DNA from: an uncultured Pelagibacteraceae bacterium
GTDB lineage: Bacteria > Pseudomonadota > Alphaproteobacteria > Pelagibacterales > Pelagibacteraceae
NCBI GenBank assembly: GCA_902635515.1
Contig: CACPOD010000007.1
Coordinates: 1-42,937, forward strand
DNA length: 42,937 bases
Reading direction: 5' to 3'
This document shows positions 32,107 through 41,778 of the stretch, piece by piece. The notes under the pieces are model-generated. The model searched no databases and was not told the DNA's origin. It saw only the letters and a list, made by a program, of their open reading frames with translations. Both the position numbers and the translations under genes were made by a program. The number at the start of each line of letters is the position of its first letter. The first letter of the stretch is position 1.

Positions 32107-33540
32107 ATGTTAGACAAAAAAAATTTTTACATTAATGGCGCGTGGGTTAAGCCAAGTAGCTCTGAGGAAATTAAAGTAATTGATCCTGCTACAGAAGAAA
32201 ATTGTGCAGTAATCACTTTGGGAAACAAAGCTGATGTTGATAATGCTGTTAATGCAGCTAAAGATTCATATATGTCATGGGCCTTTTCTTCTAAAGAGGA
32301 AAGAATTGAATTATTAGAAAAACTTTATGAAAATTATAAGAAAAGATGGGCAGATATTGCAGAAGCTATAACTCTTGAAATGGGTGCTCCAAAAGATTTT
32401 GCAACAAAATTACAAGCAGGTACAGGAGCAAGTCATATCAAATCATTTATTAGATATTTAAAAAATTTTGAATTTGAAAAACCGTTAGGAGATCATGCTC
32501 CTAATCAAAGATTAATTTATGAACCAAAAGGTGTTTGTGCATTAATAACACCATGGAATTGGCCGATGAACCAAGTTTGTTTAAAAGTAATGCCAGCAAT
32601 AGCTGCAGGTTGTACAATGGTTTTAAAGCCATCAGAATTAGCACCACTCTCTTCAATGATACTTGCTGAAATTATTGATGAAGTAAAATTTCCAAAAGGT
32701 GTGTTCAATTTAGTTAATGGTGATGGAGCAACAACAGGCGATGCACTCACAAGTCATCCAGATATTAATATGATATCTTTTACTGGATCAACAAGAGCAG
32801 GAGCTTTGATTTCACAAAATGCTGCTAAAGATTTTAAAAGAGTAAGCTTAGAATTAGGAGGCAAGGGTGCAAATATAATTTTTAAAGATGCTGATCCAGA
32901 GGCTATTGAAAGAGGTGCTTTAAGATGTTTTAGAAATTCTGGACAATCTTGTAATGCACCGACAAGAATGTTAGTTGAAAAATCAATGTATAAAGAAGCT
33001 ATTGAGAGATTAAAAAAATATACTGAAAGTTTTGAGGTGGGTGATCCTAAAAAAGAAGGAGAACATATAGGTCCAGTTATTTCAGAAACTCAATACAAAA
33101 AAATACAAACTTTAATCCAAAAAGGAATAGATGAAGGTGCTAAATTAGTTGCTGGAGGAACAGGTAAACCTGATGGATTAGACAAAGGATACTTTGTTAA
33201 ACCAACTGTTTTTGCAGATGTAAATAATGATATGGAAGTTGCAAGAACAGAAATTTTTGGACCTGTTTTATCTGTTATTCCTTTTGAAACAGAGGAAGAT
33301 GCAATTAAAATTGCAAATGATACTGCTTATGGACTAACAAACTATATTCAAACCCAAGACTCTCAAAAAGTACAAAGAGTTGCAAGAAAATTAAGATCTG
33401 GAATGGTTGATGTTAATGGCGCTGGTATTGCAGTCGATGCACCTTTCGGTGGTTTTAAACATTCTGGAATAGGTCGAGAAGCAGGCGAACACGGTTTAGA
33501 AGAGTTTTTAGAAGTAAAAGCCGTAGGTGGTTGGAGTTAA
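32107..33540 (+). CDS. Aldehyde dehydrogenase (paralogue of the one at 17643-19073)
   Basis: ALDH of 477 residues with Asn151 (PWNWP), Glu249 (SLELGGKG), Cys282 (NSGQSCNAPTR) and NAD motif SFTGSTRAG. It is collinear with the enzyme at 17643 and shares its termini, so the two arose by duplication; they resemble the ALDH subgroup related to 3-succinoylsemialdehyde-pyridine dehydrogenase. AAAGGA lies about 10 bases upstream of the ATG. Its position after the ureohydrolase suggests an aminoaldehyde substrate, for example 4-guanidino- or 4-aminobutyraldehyde; this is inference. Its stop codon and that of the convergent argE-like gene share the four bases TTAA. Confidence 0.88.
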   Translation: MLDKKNFYINGAWVKPSSSEEIKVIDPATEENCAVITLGNKADVDNAVNAAKDSYMSWAFSSKEERIELLEKLYENYKKRWADIAEAITLEMGAPKDFATKLQAGTGASHIKSFIRYLKNFEFEKPLGDHAPNQRLIYEPKGVCALITPWNWPMNQVCLKVMPAIAAGCTMVLKPSELAPLSSMILAEIIDEVKFPKGVFNLVNGDGATTGDALTSHPDINMISFTGSTRAGALISQNAAKDFKRVSLELGGKGANIIFKDADPEAIERGALRCFRNSGQSCNAPTRMLVEKSMYKEAIERLKKYTESFEVGDPKKEGEHIGPVISETQYKKIQTLIQKGIDEGAKLVAGGTGKPDGLDKGYFVKPTVFADVNNDMEVARTEIFGPVLSVIPFETEEDAIKIANDTAYGLTNYIQTQDSQKVQRVARKLRSGMVDVNGAGIAVDAPFGGFKHSGIGREAGEHGLEEFLEVKAVGGWS

Positions 33541-34715
33541 TTTACCGATTTATCTTTTACGCCTTCTAAAAATTTAAGACATTTTTTCATTTCATTTAAT
33601 TCTATGAACTCATCAATTTTGTGAGCTTGTTCTATGGATCCAGGTCCACAAACAACTGTACTGATTCCTAATTCTTGAAATAAACCAGCCTCTGTACCAA
33701 AAGAAACTACTTCTCTAGAATTATCACCAGTTATATTTGATACAAATTCACATGCATCAGACTCATCTAATCTGTTAAAACCAACAACTTCACCTATCAC
33801 TTCTTTTTTAATATAAGAATCTGGAAATATTTTTTGCATTTCAGGTAGGAGTACTTCATTTGCGTATTTATCAATTTCTTTCGTAACAAATTCCCCATCT
33901 TCTTTAAGAACTGGTCTTGTTTCCCATTCAACACTACATTTATCTGCAATGACATTATGGGCAATACCACCTTTAATTCCACCAATTGATAAAGTTGAAT
34001 GTGGAGGATCAAAAATACTATCTTTTTGAACTCTTTTTTTTAATTCTTCTCTAATTTCTAAAAGTTTCCCAACATATCTAGTAGCATATTCAGCTGCATT
34101 TACTCCTAAATGAGGTTTAGAACTATGTCCTGCAAGTCCTCCAAAGTGAACTGTGTATTCATTCATACCTTTATGGGCATCAATAATTTTCATTTTAGTT
34201 GGTTCACCAATTATACAAATTCCATTTTTGATATCTCTTTTTTTCAATTCCTCTATTAATAAAGGAGCTCCAATACATGCAGTCTCTTCATCAAATGTGT
34301 AACAGAAATGTAAGTCTCTATCTAAATTACTTTCTTTGAAGATAGGTGCATAAGCAAGTGTACACGCAATAAAACCTTTCATATCACATGAGCCTCTTCC
34401 ATATAATTTATCATTTTTAATAGTTGCAACGAATGGATCACTGCTCCAACCTTTAGATACGGGAACCACATCAGTGTGACCAGATAATATAATTGGTTTT
34501 TTTATACTTTGATTTTTTGCTTTTAGAGTTCCAAAAAGATTTACTCTTTTTTTATCATCATCATAAACTTTGAAAGTATCTATTCCAATGTTATTTAAAA
34601 TTTTTTCACAATAATCAATTAAATTACTGTTATCTTGACCTGAGATAGTTTTAAATGCGATTAAGTCAGTTAAAATCTTGATTGATTTTTCATATAAATT
34701 GTTATCTATACTCAT
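33537..34715 (-). CDS. argE: M20-family deacetylase, acetylornithine deacetylase (ArgE)-like
   Basis: Binuclear zinc amidohydrolase of 392 residues, near the usual 385. Metal and catalytic motifs are SGHTDVVP (His about 80), GRGSCDMKG, FDEETACIGA (the Glu-Glu pair) and GEPT, with EQAHKIDEF near the C terminus. The dimerisation domain with GGLAGHSSKP lies between about 185 and 300. ArgE removes acetate from N-acetylornithine; related enzymes act on other N-acyl amino acids, and the location away from other arginine genes leaves room for an N-acetyl-diaminobutyrate or similar role. The gene is divergent from csaA over 24 bases. Confidence 0.85.
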   Translation of the reverse strand: MSIDNNLYEKSIKILTDLIAFKTISGQDNSNLIDYCEKILNNIGIDTFKVYDDDKKRVNLFGTLKAKNQSIKKPIILSGHTDVVPVSKGWSSDPFVATIKNDKLYGRGSCDMKGFIACTLAYAPIFKESNLDRDLHFCYTFDEETACIGAPLLIEELKKRDIKNGICIIGEPTKMKIIDAHKGMNEYTVHFGGLAGHSSKPHLGVNAAEYATRYVGKLLEIREELKKRVQKDSIFDPPHSTLSIGGIKGGIAHNVIADKCSVEWETRPVLKEDGEFVTKEIDKYANEVLLPEMQKIFPDSYIKKEVIGEVVGFNRLDESDACEFVSNITGDNSREVVSFGTEAGLFQELGISTVVCGPGSIEQAHKIDEFIELNEMKKCLKFLEGVKDKSVN

Positions 34716-34739
34716 AAACTTAAAACACTATATTATATT

Positions 34740-35084
34740 ATGATTAAAGAGCAAATTACCTATAATGATTTTGATAAAGTAGATATTAGAATTGGTACTG
34801 TAATTTCTGTAAAAAAAAATGAAAAAGCGAGAAAGCCATCTTTAGTGGTTGAAGTTGATTTTGGAAGCGAAATTGGCATTAAACAATCTTCGGCTCAAAT
34901 TACCCATTATTACAATGAGGAGAATTTAAAAGGAAAACAGGTTATTGCTGTTTGTAATTTTCCTGAAAAAAATATTGCTGGAATAGTTTCTCAAGTATTG
35001 GTTTTAGGAGCAATTGATGCCGATGGCAAAGTTACACTTGTTCATCCTTCTCAAAAAGCAGAAAACGGATTACCGATTGCTTAA
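34740..35084 (+). CDS. csaA: CsaA-type tRNA-binding/chaperone-like protein
   Basis: Single OB-fold tRNA-binding domain, 114 residues, the full length of CsaA. FDKVDIRIGTV (residues 11-21), ARKPSLVVEVDFG, KQSSAQIT and VCNFPEKNIAGIVSQVLVLGA are diagnostic. In Bacillus CsaA has chaperone-like and tRNA-binding activity. It is the first gene of a long plus-strand run that reaches yjbQ. TATTAT-like promoter sequence abuts the ATG, so a leaderless transcript is possible. LysE follows after two bases. Confidence 0.92.
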   Translation: MIKEQITYNDFDKVDIRIGTVISVKKNEKARKPSLVVEVDFGSEIGIKQSSAQITHYYNEENLKGKQVIAVCNFPEKNIAGIVSQVLVLGAIDADGKVTLVHPSQKAENGLPIA

Positions 35085-35086
35085 TA

Positions 35087-35680
35087 ATGCATCCTGAAAT
35101 TCTTTCTATAACTTTATTTGGAATTGTTGCAGCATTTACTCCTGGACCAAATAATTTCGTTGCTTTCTATTCTGGTTTTAATTTTGGTATTCTTAGAACA
35201 CTACCACATATAATTGGTGTAACTTTAGGATTTCCATTTTTGTTATTATGTCTAGCTCTAGGGTTGATAAATATTTTTAAACTTTATCCTTTAATTCAAG
35301 AGGTATTGAAATATTTAGGAACTCTATTTTTAATTTATTTAGCATACAAAATTTCTTTTTCAGGAACTTCTGATAAGGAAAATAAAAACAAAAATCCAAT
35401 TAAGTTTCATGAAACTTTTATTTTTCAATTCTTAAATCCTAAAGGCGTTATTGCATCAATTATTCTTGTTTCAACTTATATTAATCCAGGAGAAACCTTT
35501 GTAAGTTATACGACTCAAATTATCATTATGGCCTTAATTGTTTCAGTGACCAGTATAACTCTGTGGACCTTCTTAGGTAAATTTTTCAGGAAATTTGCGA
35601 CAAATCAGAAATTTATTAATTACTTTAATTATGCTATGTCACTGCTTCTTTTAACAAGCATAATAACTTTTTATTTATAA
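35087..35680 (+). CDS. LysE/RhtB-family amino-acid exporter
   Basis: Six-span inner-membrane exporter of 197 residues. The N-terminal FTPGPNNFVAFYSGFNFG (about 17-34) is the LysE/RhtB signature (x-P-G-P-x-x), and FLNPKGVIA after the central hydrophilic loop is the second conserved block. Family members export lysine, homoserine, threonine, leucine or cysteine; the substrate here is unknown. The stop is one base before the aconitase ATG. Confidence 0.88.
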   Translation: MHPEILSITLFGIVAAFTPGPNNFVAFYSGFNFGILRTLPHIIGVTLGFPFLLLCLALGLINIFKLYPLIQEVLKYLGTLFLIYLAYKISFSGTSDKENKNKNPIKFHETFIFQFLNPKGVIASIILVSTYINPGETFVSYTTQIIIMALIVSVTSITLWTFLGKFFRKFATNQKFINYFNYAMSLLLLTSIITFYL

Positions 35681-35681
35681 T

Positions 35682-38351
35682 ATGACCCCAGGAAACAAAA
35701 ATTCTTATAAATCACTAAAAAAAATCACAGTCAATGACAAGGAGTATAATTATTACTCATTAAATGAAGCAGAAAAAAATGGACTTGAAGGAATAAATAA
35801 ACTTCCAAAATCTCTTAAAGTTTTACTAGAAAATTTATTAAGATACGAAGACGACTTAAGTGTAACAAAATCTCAAATAGAGGCGATTAAAAACTGGCTA
35901 AAGACAAAAAAATCTAAAACTGAAATTGCATATAGACCAGCAAGAGTTTTGCTTCAAGATTATACAGGAATTCCTGCGGTTGCAGATTTGGCTGCAATGA
36001 GAGAAGCAGTTAAAGAAAAAAATAAAGATCCAAATACAATAAATCCTCTGTCTGCAGTTGATCTTGTAATTGATCACTCTGTGCAAGTCGACCAATCTGC
36101 AAAAGCAGATTCTTTTGAAAAAAATGTCGATATAGAATTTGAAAGAAATGGTGAGAGATATTCTTTTTTAAAATGGGGACAGCAGGCATTTGATAATTTT
36201 AGAATAGTTCCACCAGGAACAGGAATTTGTCACCAAGTCAATCTGGAATATTTGTCAAAAGTTGTTTGGTCAGAAGAATTTAAAGGTGAAAAATATCTTT
36301 TTCCAGATACTTTAGTTGGAACGGATAGTCATACAACAATGGTAAATGGTTTATCTGTTTTAGGATGGGGTGTCGGAGGAATTGAAGCTGAAGCAGGAAT
36401 GTTAGGTCAACCAATTTCTATGTTAATACCAGAAGTCATCGGTTTTGAAATGAAGAACAAAATGCCAGAAGGAACTACTGCAACTGATTTAGTATTAACT
36501 GTTGTTAAAATGTTAAGAGATAAAGGAGTAGTTGGTAAGTTTGTTGAGTTTTATGGAGAGGGTTTAAAAAATTTAACACTAGCGGATAGAGCAACAATTG
36601 CAAACATGGCACCAGAATATGGTGCTACTTGTGGTTTTTTTCCTATCGATGAAGAAACATTAAAGTATTTAAAATTTTCTGGAAGAGATCAACAAAATGT
36701 TGATATCGTAGAAAATTATGCGAAGGAACAAGGTTTATGGGCGAGTAACGAAATAGAATTTACTGACATTATATCTTTAGATATGTCCACAGTCGTACCA
36801 ACTATTTCAGGACCTAAAAGACCTCAAGACAAAGTTCTGTTAACAGATGCACCTATTTCGTTTCAAAAAGTATTGCAGGAAGCTACAAATAAAAATGAAA
36901 AGTCAATTTCGAAAGTATCAAATACAGATTACGAAATTAAAGATGGCTCAATATTAATTGCTGCAATAACTTCTTGTACTAACACTTCTAATCCAAATGT
37001 TTTAATCGGGGCTGGACTATTAGCTAAAAAAGCTATTGAAAAAGGTTTGCAGGTTAAACCCTGGGTAAAAACTTCTTTAGCACCTGGATCTCAAGTAGTT
37101 ACAGACTATTTGGCAAAAGCTGGATTAAACACTTATTTAGATCAGCTTGGTTTTAATTTAGTTGGGTATGGCTGTACTACTTGTATTGGAAATTCAGGAC
37201 CACTTCCAGAAAATATTGTAGAAGCTATCCAAAAAGAAAATATTTATGCTGTTTCAGTTTTATCTGGAAATAGAAATTTTGAGGGAAGAATTTCTCCACA
37301 TATAAAAGCTAACTATTTGGCTTCACCTCCACTTGTTGTTGCATACGCAATAGCTGGGCATATGGAAGTTGATTTGTACAAAGATCCATTGGGAAAAGAT
37401 AAAGAAGGAAAAGATGTATTTTTAAAAGATATTTGGCCTTCTAATAAAGAGATAGAAGAAACTTTAAAAGATTCACTTAATGCTGACATGTTTATACAAA
37501 GATACTCAAATGTTTCAGAGGGCCCAAGTCAATGGCAAAAAATTAAAACTGATAAAAGCAGCATCTATAATTGGGATGAAGGATCAACATATGTAAAAAA
37601 ACCTCCGTTTTTTGACTCGTTACCAGATAAACCAGAAGGATTTAAAGAAATTAAGGATGCAAGACCATTATTAATTTTAGGTGATATGGTTACAACTGAT
37701 CATATATCGCCGGCTGGCAGTATTCAAAAAGATAGTCCAACTGGTGAATATTTTATGGAACACCAAATTTTACCTAAAGATTATAACTCATATGGTTCAA
37801 GAAGAGGTAACCATGAAGTTATGATGCGAGGAACTTTTGCAAATATAAGAATTAGAAACGAAATGGCTCCAGGTACAGAAGGTGGTTTTACAAAGTTATA
37901 CCCAGAAGAAAAAGTTCTTCCTGTCTATGATGCAGTTGTTGAATATAAAAAAAGAGGAACAGATTTGGTTGTAATTGGTGGAAAAGAGTATGGAACCGGA
38001 TCATCTAGAGATTGGGCAGCTAAAGGAACAAAATTACTTGGGATAAAAGCAGTAATCGCAGAGAGTTTTGAAAGAATCCACCGATCTAATTTGATTGGAA
38101 TGGGAATATTACCGTTACAATTTATCGAAGATGTAAATAGAAAAAATCTAAAATTAATTGGTTCTGAATTAATTAGTATTCTAAATATAGAAAAGGGTGT
38201 TAATCCCTCAGATGAAGTGACAGTTGAAATTAAATATGCTTCAGGCGAAATAAAGAAAATTAAAACTTTATGCAGAATTGATACAAAAAATGAATTAGAG
38301 TATTATAAAAATGGAGGTATTCTGCAGTACGTTTTAAGGAATATGATTTAG
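35682..38351 (+). CDS. acnA: Aconitate hydratase A
   Basis: Citrate-isocitrate isomerase of the TCA cycle, 889 residues, full length for AcnA/IRP type. The three [4Fe-4S] cysteines are in AITSCTNTS and GYGCTTCIGNSGPL. Substrate motifs include VGTDSHTTMVNGL, GWGVGGIEAE, ERNGERY and the C-terminal swivel domain with GKEYGTGSSRDWAAKG and ESFERIHRSNLIGMG. The IRP-type N-terminal region with VLLQDYTGIPAVADLAAMR is present. No IRE-like or other regulator is visible. The next gene begins two bases after the stop. Confidence 0.96.
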   Translation: MTPGNKNSYKSLKKITVNDKEYNYYSLNEAEKNGLEGINKLPKSLKVLLENLLRYEDDLSVTKSQIEAIKNWLKTKKSKTEIAYRPARVLLQDYTGIPAVADLAAMREAVKEKNKDPNTINPLSAVDLVIDHSVQVDQSAKADSFEKNVDIEFERNGERYSFLKWGQQAFDNFRIVPPGTGICHQVNLEYLSKVVWSEEFKGEKYLFPDTLVGTDSHTTMVNGLSVLGWGVGGIEAEAGMLGQPISMLIPEVIGFEMKNKMPEGTTATDLVLTVVKMLRDKGVVGKFVEFYGEGLKNLTLADRATIANMAPEYGATCGFFPIDEETLKYLKFSGRDQQNVDIVENYAKEQGLWASNEIEFTDIISLDMSTVVPTISGPKRPQDKVLLTDAPISFQKVLQEATNKNEKSISKVSNTDYEIKDGSILIAAITSCTNTSNPNVLIGAGLLAKKAIEKGLQVKPWVKTSLAPGSQVVTDYLAKAGLNTYLDQLGFNLVGYGCTTCIGNSGPLPENIVEAIQKENIYAVSVLSGNRNFEGRISPHIKANYLASPPLVVAYAIAGHMEVDLYKDPLGKDKEGKDVFLKDIWPSNKEIEETLKDSLNADMFIQRYSNVSEGPSQWQKIKTDKSSIYNWDEGSTYVKKPPFFDSLPDKPEGFKEIKDARPLLILGDMVTTDHISPAGSIQKDSPTGEYFMEHQILPKDYNSYGSRRGNHEVMMRGTFANIRIRNEMAPGTEGGFTKLYPEEKVLPVYDAVVEYKKRGTDLVVIGGKEYGTGSSRDWAAKGTKLLGIKAVIAESFERIHRSNLIGMGILPLQFIEDVNRKNLKLIGSELISILNIEKGVNPSDEVTVEIKYASGEIKKIKTLCRIDTKNELEYYKNGGILQYVLRNMI

Positions 38352-38353
38352 TT

Positions 38354-38998
38354 ATGGATGAAGATTTATCAATTATAAATACCAATACTAGAAATGAAAA
38401 AATTAAGAATTTTTTTGTAAATAATAAAAATAAAATAATTTCAGGTATAATTATCTTAATAATTATTATAGTTGGTGTTTTTAGTTACGATAAATATTTA
38501 ATTAATAAAAAAAAAGATATCTCAGATAGTTATAATTCAATTATCATTGATTATTCAGAAAAAACAAAAGAAAAAACAGCTAGTAGCCTGATTGAAATTG
38601 TAAATAAGAAAGATCCAACTTATTCACCTTTATCCCTTTATTTCATCATTGATAATAATCTTGTAAGTGATCAGTCTAGAATTAATTCATTATTTGATAT
38701 ATTGATAAACGATACTTCGTTAGACAGTGAAATTAACAACTTGATTATATACAAGAAGGCACTCTACAATGCAGATAACGCTCAGGAGAGTGATCTTCTA
38801 AATATGTTAAATCCACTGATTAATTCAAAAAGTGTCTGGAAATCACATTCTTTATATTTAATGGCAGAATATTTTTATGCAAATAATCAAAAACAAAAAG
38901 CTAAAGAATTTTTCAACCAAATAATAGCTTTAGAAAATTCAAATCCAGACATAAGACTTCAAGCAGAGAAAAGATTGAACAGAGACTTGAGTGAATAA
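38354..38998 (+). CDS. YfgM-like membrane-anchored TPR-type protein
   Basis: 214 residues. A short cytoplasmic N terminus and one membrane span (about 30-46, rich in isoleucine) precede a periplasmic helical domain that ends with a recognisable TPR unit (SLYLMAEYFYANNQKQKAKEFF). This layout and the adjacent bamB match YfgM, an ancillary SecYEG/periplasmic chaperone partner in E. coli (TPR_21). Sequence identity is low, so the assignment rests on architecture and synteny. It overlaps bamB by 8 bases. Confidence 0.7.
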   Translation: MDEDLSIINTNTRNEKIKNFFVNNKNKIISGIIILIIIIVGVFSYDKYLINKKKDISDSYNSIIIDYSEKTKEKTASSLIEIVNKKDPTYSPLSLYFIIDNNLVSDQSRINSLFDILINDTSLDSEINNLIIYKKALYNADNAQESDLLNMLNPLINSKSVWKSHSLYLMAEYFYANNQKQKAKEFFNQIIALENSNPDIRLQAEKRLNRDLSE

Positions 38999-40289
38999 AT
39001 TAATTTTTACTTTCATTGCATTATTTTTTCTTAATAACTGTTCATTTAATGAAAACTCCAGAATTTGGAAAGATAAAGAAAAGAAATTAGAAACAGATAA
39101 AAAAATAACAAAAGTTTTTGCAGAAGAAAATATAAGTGTATCAGAATTTAATAGAGATTTAAAATTAGATTTATCCTCAATAAAAATAAATGATAAAAAA
39201 AATGAAAATCAAAATAATCTTGGTTTGCAAAATTACAAAGGTGAATTAGCAAAGATTGGTAACTTTAAATTTTCAAAGTTAGAGGAAATCAATCAATTAG
39301 ATTTCGAACCGATTTTTTTGAAAAATGGAATAATATTTTTCGACAAAAAAGGTTCAATTATTAGGTATGATAATAATCAGAAAGTTATTTGGAAAAAAAA
39401 TCATTATTCAAAATCCGAAAAAAAATTAAAACCAAAACTTAATTTTTTAGTAGATGGTCAAAATCTTTTAGTAACTGATAGCATAGCAAAATATTATTCT
39501 ATGAATATTAGTACTGGAGAATTAAATTGGTCAAATAATAATGATTATCCGTTTAATTCAAATATTAAAAAGCATAAGGATAAAATATTTGTTATTGATT
39601 ATAAAAATACGTTGAGATGTTTTAAAATTAAAGATGGTTCTGAATGTTGGAATTTGCAAACAGAGGACTCATTTACAATTTCAAATATTAAATATTCTTT
39701 AATTATTTTAAACGACAATGTTATTTTCAATAATTCTATAGGAGATATTACAGCTGTAGATATTGAAACAGGTTTAATTACATGGCAACTACCTACACAG
39801 AGTAGCTCGATAATAAATGAAACTTATAACTTTAAGACTTCTAAACTAGTATCAGATGGAAACTCAGTATTTTTTTCAAATAATAAAAATCAGTTTTATT
39901 CAATTGATTTAAAAACAGGAACAACAAACTGGATCAATGAAGTTAATTCTAATGTAAAACCTATTTTGGTTGGAAATCTAATTTTTACAATCTCTAATGA
40001 AGGTTATTTATATTTAATTGACAAAAATAAAGGCAATATAGTTCGAATTACAGATCTATTTATGAATTACAAAGATAAAAAAAGAAAAAATATTTACCCA
40101 ATTGGTTTTGTAATTGGAGACAAAAATGTATTTTTGACTAACTCAGATGGTAAAATGATCATAGCTGGGATTGAGGATGGAAAAATAATAAAAATTGATA
40201 AAGTTTCTGGTGGATTAGTATCTGAACCGTTTATATTTAATAACAATTTATATGTAGTAAGAAATGGTTCAATTGTACAATATAACTAA
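38991..40289 (+). CDS. bamB: Outer-membrane assembly lipoprotein BamB (PQQ-repeat beta-propeller)
   Basis: Lipoprotein of the BAM complex, 432 residues against 392 in E. coli. GTG start at 38991 inside the end of the previous gene. The signal peptide ends at FLNNC, putting the lipid on Cys17; the L-N-N-C lipobox is non-canonical. A Lys/Asn-rich linker (about 20-85) accounts for extra length, followed by propeller blades with PQQ-like W motifs: NISTGELNW, KIKDGSECWNL, DIETGLITWQL and DLKTGTTNWI. Usually the GTPase der follows in proteobacteria; here a cupin gene does. Confidence 0.85.
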   Translation: MNKLIFTFIALFFLNNCSFNENSRIWKDKEKKLETDKKITKVFAEENISVSEFNRDLKLDLSSIKINDKKNENQNNLGLQNYKGELAKIGNFKFSKLEEINQLDFEPIFLKNGIIFFDKKGSIIRYDNNQKVIWKKNHYSKSEKKLKPKLNFLVDGQNLLVTDSIAKYYSMNISTGELNWSNNNDYPFNSNIKKHKDKIFVIDYKNTLRCFKIKDGSECWNLQTEDSFTISNIKYSLIILNDNVIFNNSIGDITAVDIETGLITWQLPTQSSSIINETYNFKTSKLVSDGNSVFFSNNKNQFYSIDLKTGTTNWINEVNSNVKPILVGNLIFTISNEGYLYLIDKNKGNIVRITDLFMNYKDKKRKNIYPIGFVIGDKNVFLTNSDGKMIIAGIEDGKIIKIDKVSGGLVSEPFIFNNNLYVVRNGSIVQYN

Positions 40290-40291
40290 AC

Positions 40292-40723
40292 ATGTTCTTA
40301 AAATTTTTAGAAAAAATTGGTAGAAAAAAAGTTGTATTAGATAGAGGACCTTCACATCCAAATTTTAAAGAGGCAAAGCCTTGGATGAACCGTTACTATG
40401 TTTTGATGAGGTATCGACCTAAATGGTTTCCATTCAATATATTAATTCATGAGATGCTAGCAGATGACCATGGAGAAGGAGTTCATAATCACACATTTCC
40501 TTATATCACTATAATTTTAAGAGGCGGTTATTGGGAAACATTAAGCACTGGTAAGTTTTGGCGTTCACCAGGGTATATTGGTTTTAGATCAGCAAATAAT
40601 TTGCATAGAGTAGATTTGGAACCAGGAACTAAACCATTAACTTTATTTATCTCAGGTCCATTCGGGCTAAGGAAAGGACCAAGATCAGAGTATGGTATTG
40701 ACTTTAAAACTAAAAAAAATTGA
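40292..40723 (+). CDS. Cupin-like protein of unknown function
   Basis: 143 residues, a single small beta-barrel. HNHTFPYITIILRGGYWE (about 66-83) gives two histidines and the G-x-Y-W-E turn of cupin motif 1. SPGYIGFRSANNLHRVDL (about 91-108) resembles motif 2 with His104 as a third metal ligand. Similar short cupins are found in marine bacteria and cyanophages without a defined function. It starts two bases after bamB and its stop overlaps the zapE start (ATGA), but neither neighbour indicates a substrate. Confidence 0.6.
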   Translation: MFLKFLEKIGRKKVVLDRGPSHPNFKEAKPWMNRYYVLMRYRPKWFPFNILIHEMLADDHGEGVHNHTFPYITIILRGGYWETLSTGKFWRSPGYIGFRSANNLHRVDLEPGTKPLTLFISGPFGLRKGPRSEYGIDFKTKKN

Positions 40724-41778
40724 TGCCAAAAAAATTTGAAAAAGAATTCATATCTTATTGTGAAATTCAAAATTTAGAAATTAATCCTAATCAAATCAAA
40801 GTTATTAAAAAATTAGATGATTACCATAATAGTAATTACAAATCATTTTTTTCAAAATTATTTTCCAAACAAAAAACTAAAAAAGGATTTTATTTATATG
40901 GTGGTGTAGGGGTTGGTAAAACAATGATTTTTAACTTCTTTTATGATCATCTTGAAGAAAAAAAATTAAAAAAGCATTTTAATGAATTTATGTTAGGTTT
41001 TCATGATTTTGTCCATGAGCAAAAAGAAAAAAATGAAGAAAATGTAATCAATCAATTTGTCAAAAATTTAAAATCAAAAGCTTCATTAGTTTATTTCGAT
41101 GAGTTCCAAGTAACAAACATTGTTGATGCAATGATTTTAGGAAAACTATTTGAACAAATATTTAAAGAAGATATTAAAATTATTCTTACTTCAAATACTA
41201 AAATTTCAGAACTTTATAAAGAAGGTCTTCAACGTGAACAATTTATACCTTTTATAAAAATAATGGAAGATCAATCCATCGAGTATGAATTAAAAATTGA
41301 GGATGATTATAGAAAATCTAATGATAATCAAAAACAAAGATATTTTTTTCCACTTAATCAAGAAACCAATTTTAAGATTAATAAATTCTTTAGAACTATA
41401 ACAAAGGATAAAAAACAATCTTCAATAAAAATTAATGTAAAGGGAAGAGAATTTAAAATAGAAAACTTTTATGAGGGAATTGTTAGATGTGACTTTAATC
41501 AACTTTGTGATCAAAATTTAGGAGCTGAAGATTATTTAGAAATAGTTAAAAACTGTAAATTTATGGTAATAGATCAAATACCTCAATTTAATGATGTAAA
41601 TTCAAATCAACAACAACGTTTTATTACTTTGTTAGATGTAATTTATGATAAAAATATTTCATTAGCAGTTACAGCTGATATAAATTTAGATCAATTTACC
41701 TCTTCAAGATTATTAGAAAAACCATTTAAACGAACCATTAGTCGTTTGTATGAGCTTACATCTAACGAGTATAATTAA
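40720..41778 (+). CDS. zapE: ZapE/AFG1-family ATPase
   Basis: AAA-type ATPase of 352 residues, usual length for ZapE, which associates with the division ring. Walker A is GGVGVGKTM (61-69), Walker B is SLVYFDEFQVTN (about 132-143), and sensor I lies in IILTSNTK. LYGGVGVGKTMIFNFFYD, FMLGFHDFVHE and LQREQFIPFI are family blocks. Two adjacent ATG codons exist (40720 and 40723); the first overlaps the cupin stop. Translation continues into yjbQ by TAATG. Confidence 0.92.
   Translation: MMPKKFEKEFISYCEIQNLEINPNQIKVIKKLDDYHNSNYKSFFSKLFSKQKTKKGFYLYGGVGVGKTMIFNFFYDHLEEKKLKKHFNEFMLGFHDFVHEQKEKNEENVINQFVKNLKSKASLVYFDEFQVTNIVDAMILGKLFEQIFKEDIKIILTSNTKISELYKEGLQREQFIPFIKIMEDQSIEYELKIEDDYRKSNDNQKQRYFFPLNQETNFKINKFFRTITKDKKQSSIKINVKGREFKIENFYEGIVRCDFNQLCDQNLGAEDYLEIVKNCKFMVIDQIPQFNDVNSNQQQRFITLLDVIYDKNISLAVTADINLDQFTSSRLLEKPFKRTISRLYELTSNEYN

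Noticed and set aside
40528..40770. Minus-strand ORF spanning the cupin-zapE junction
   Set aside because: Covers the conserved cupin motif on the other strand and has no own signals.
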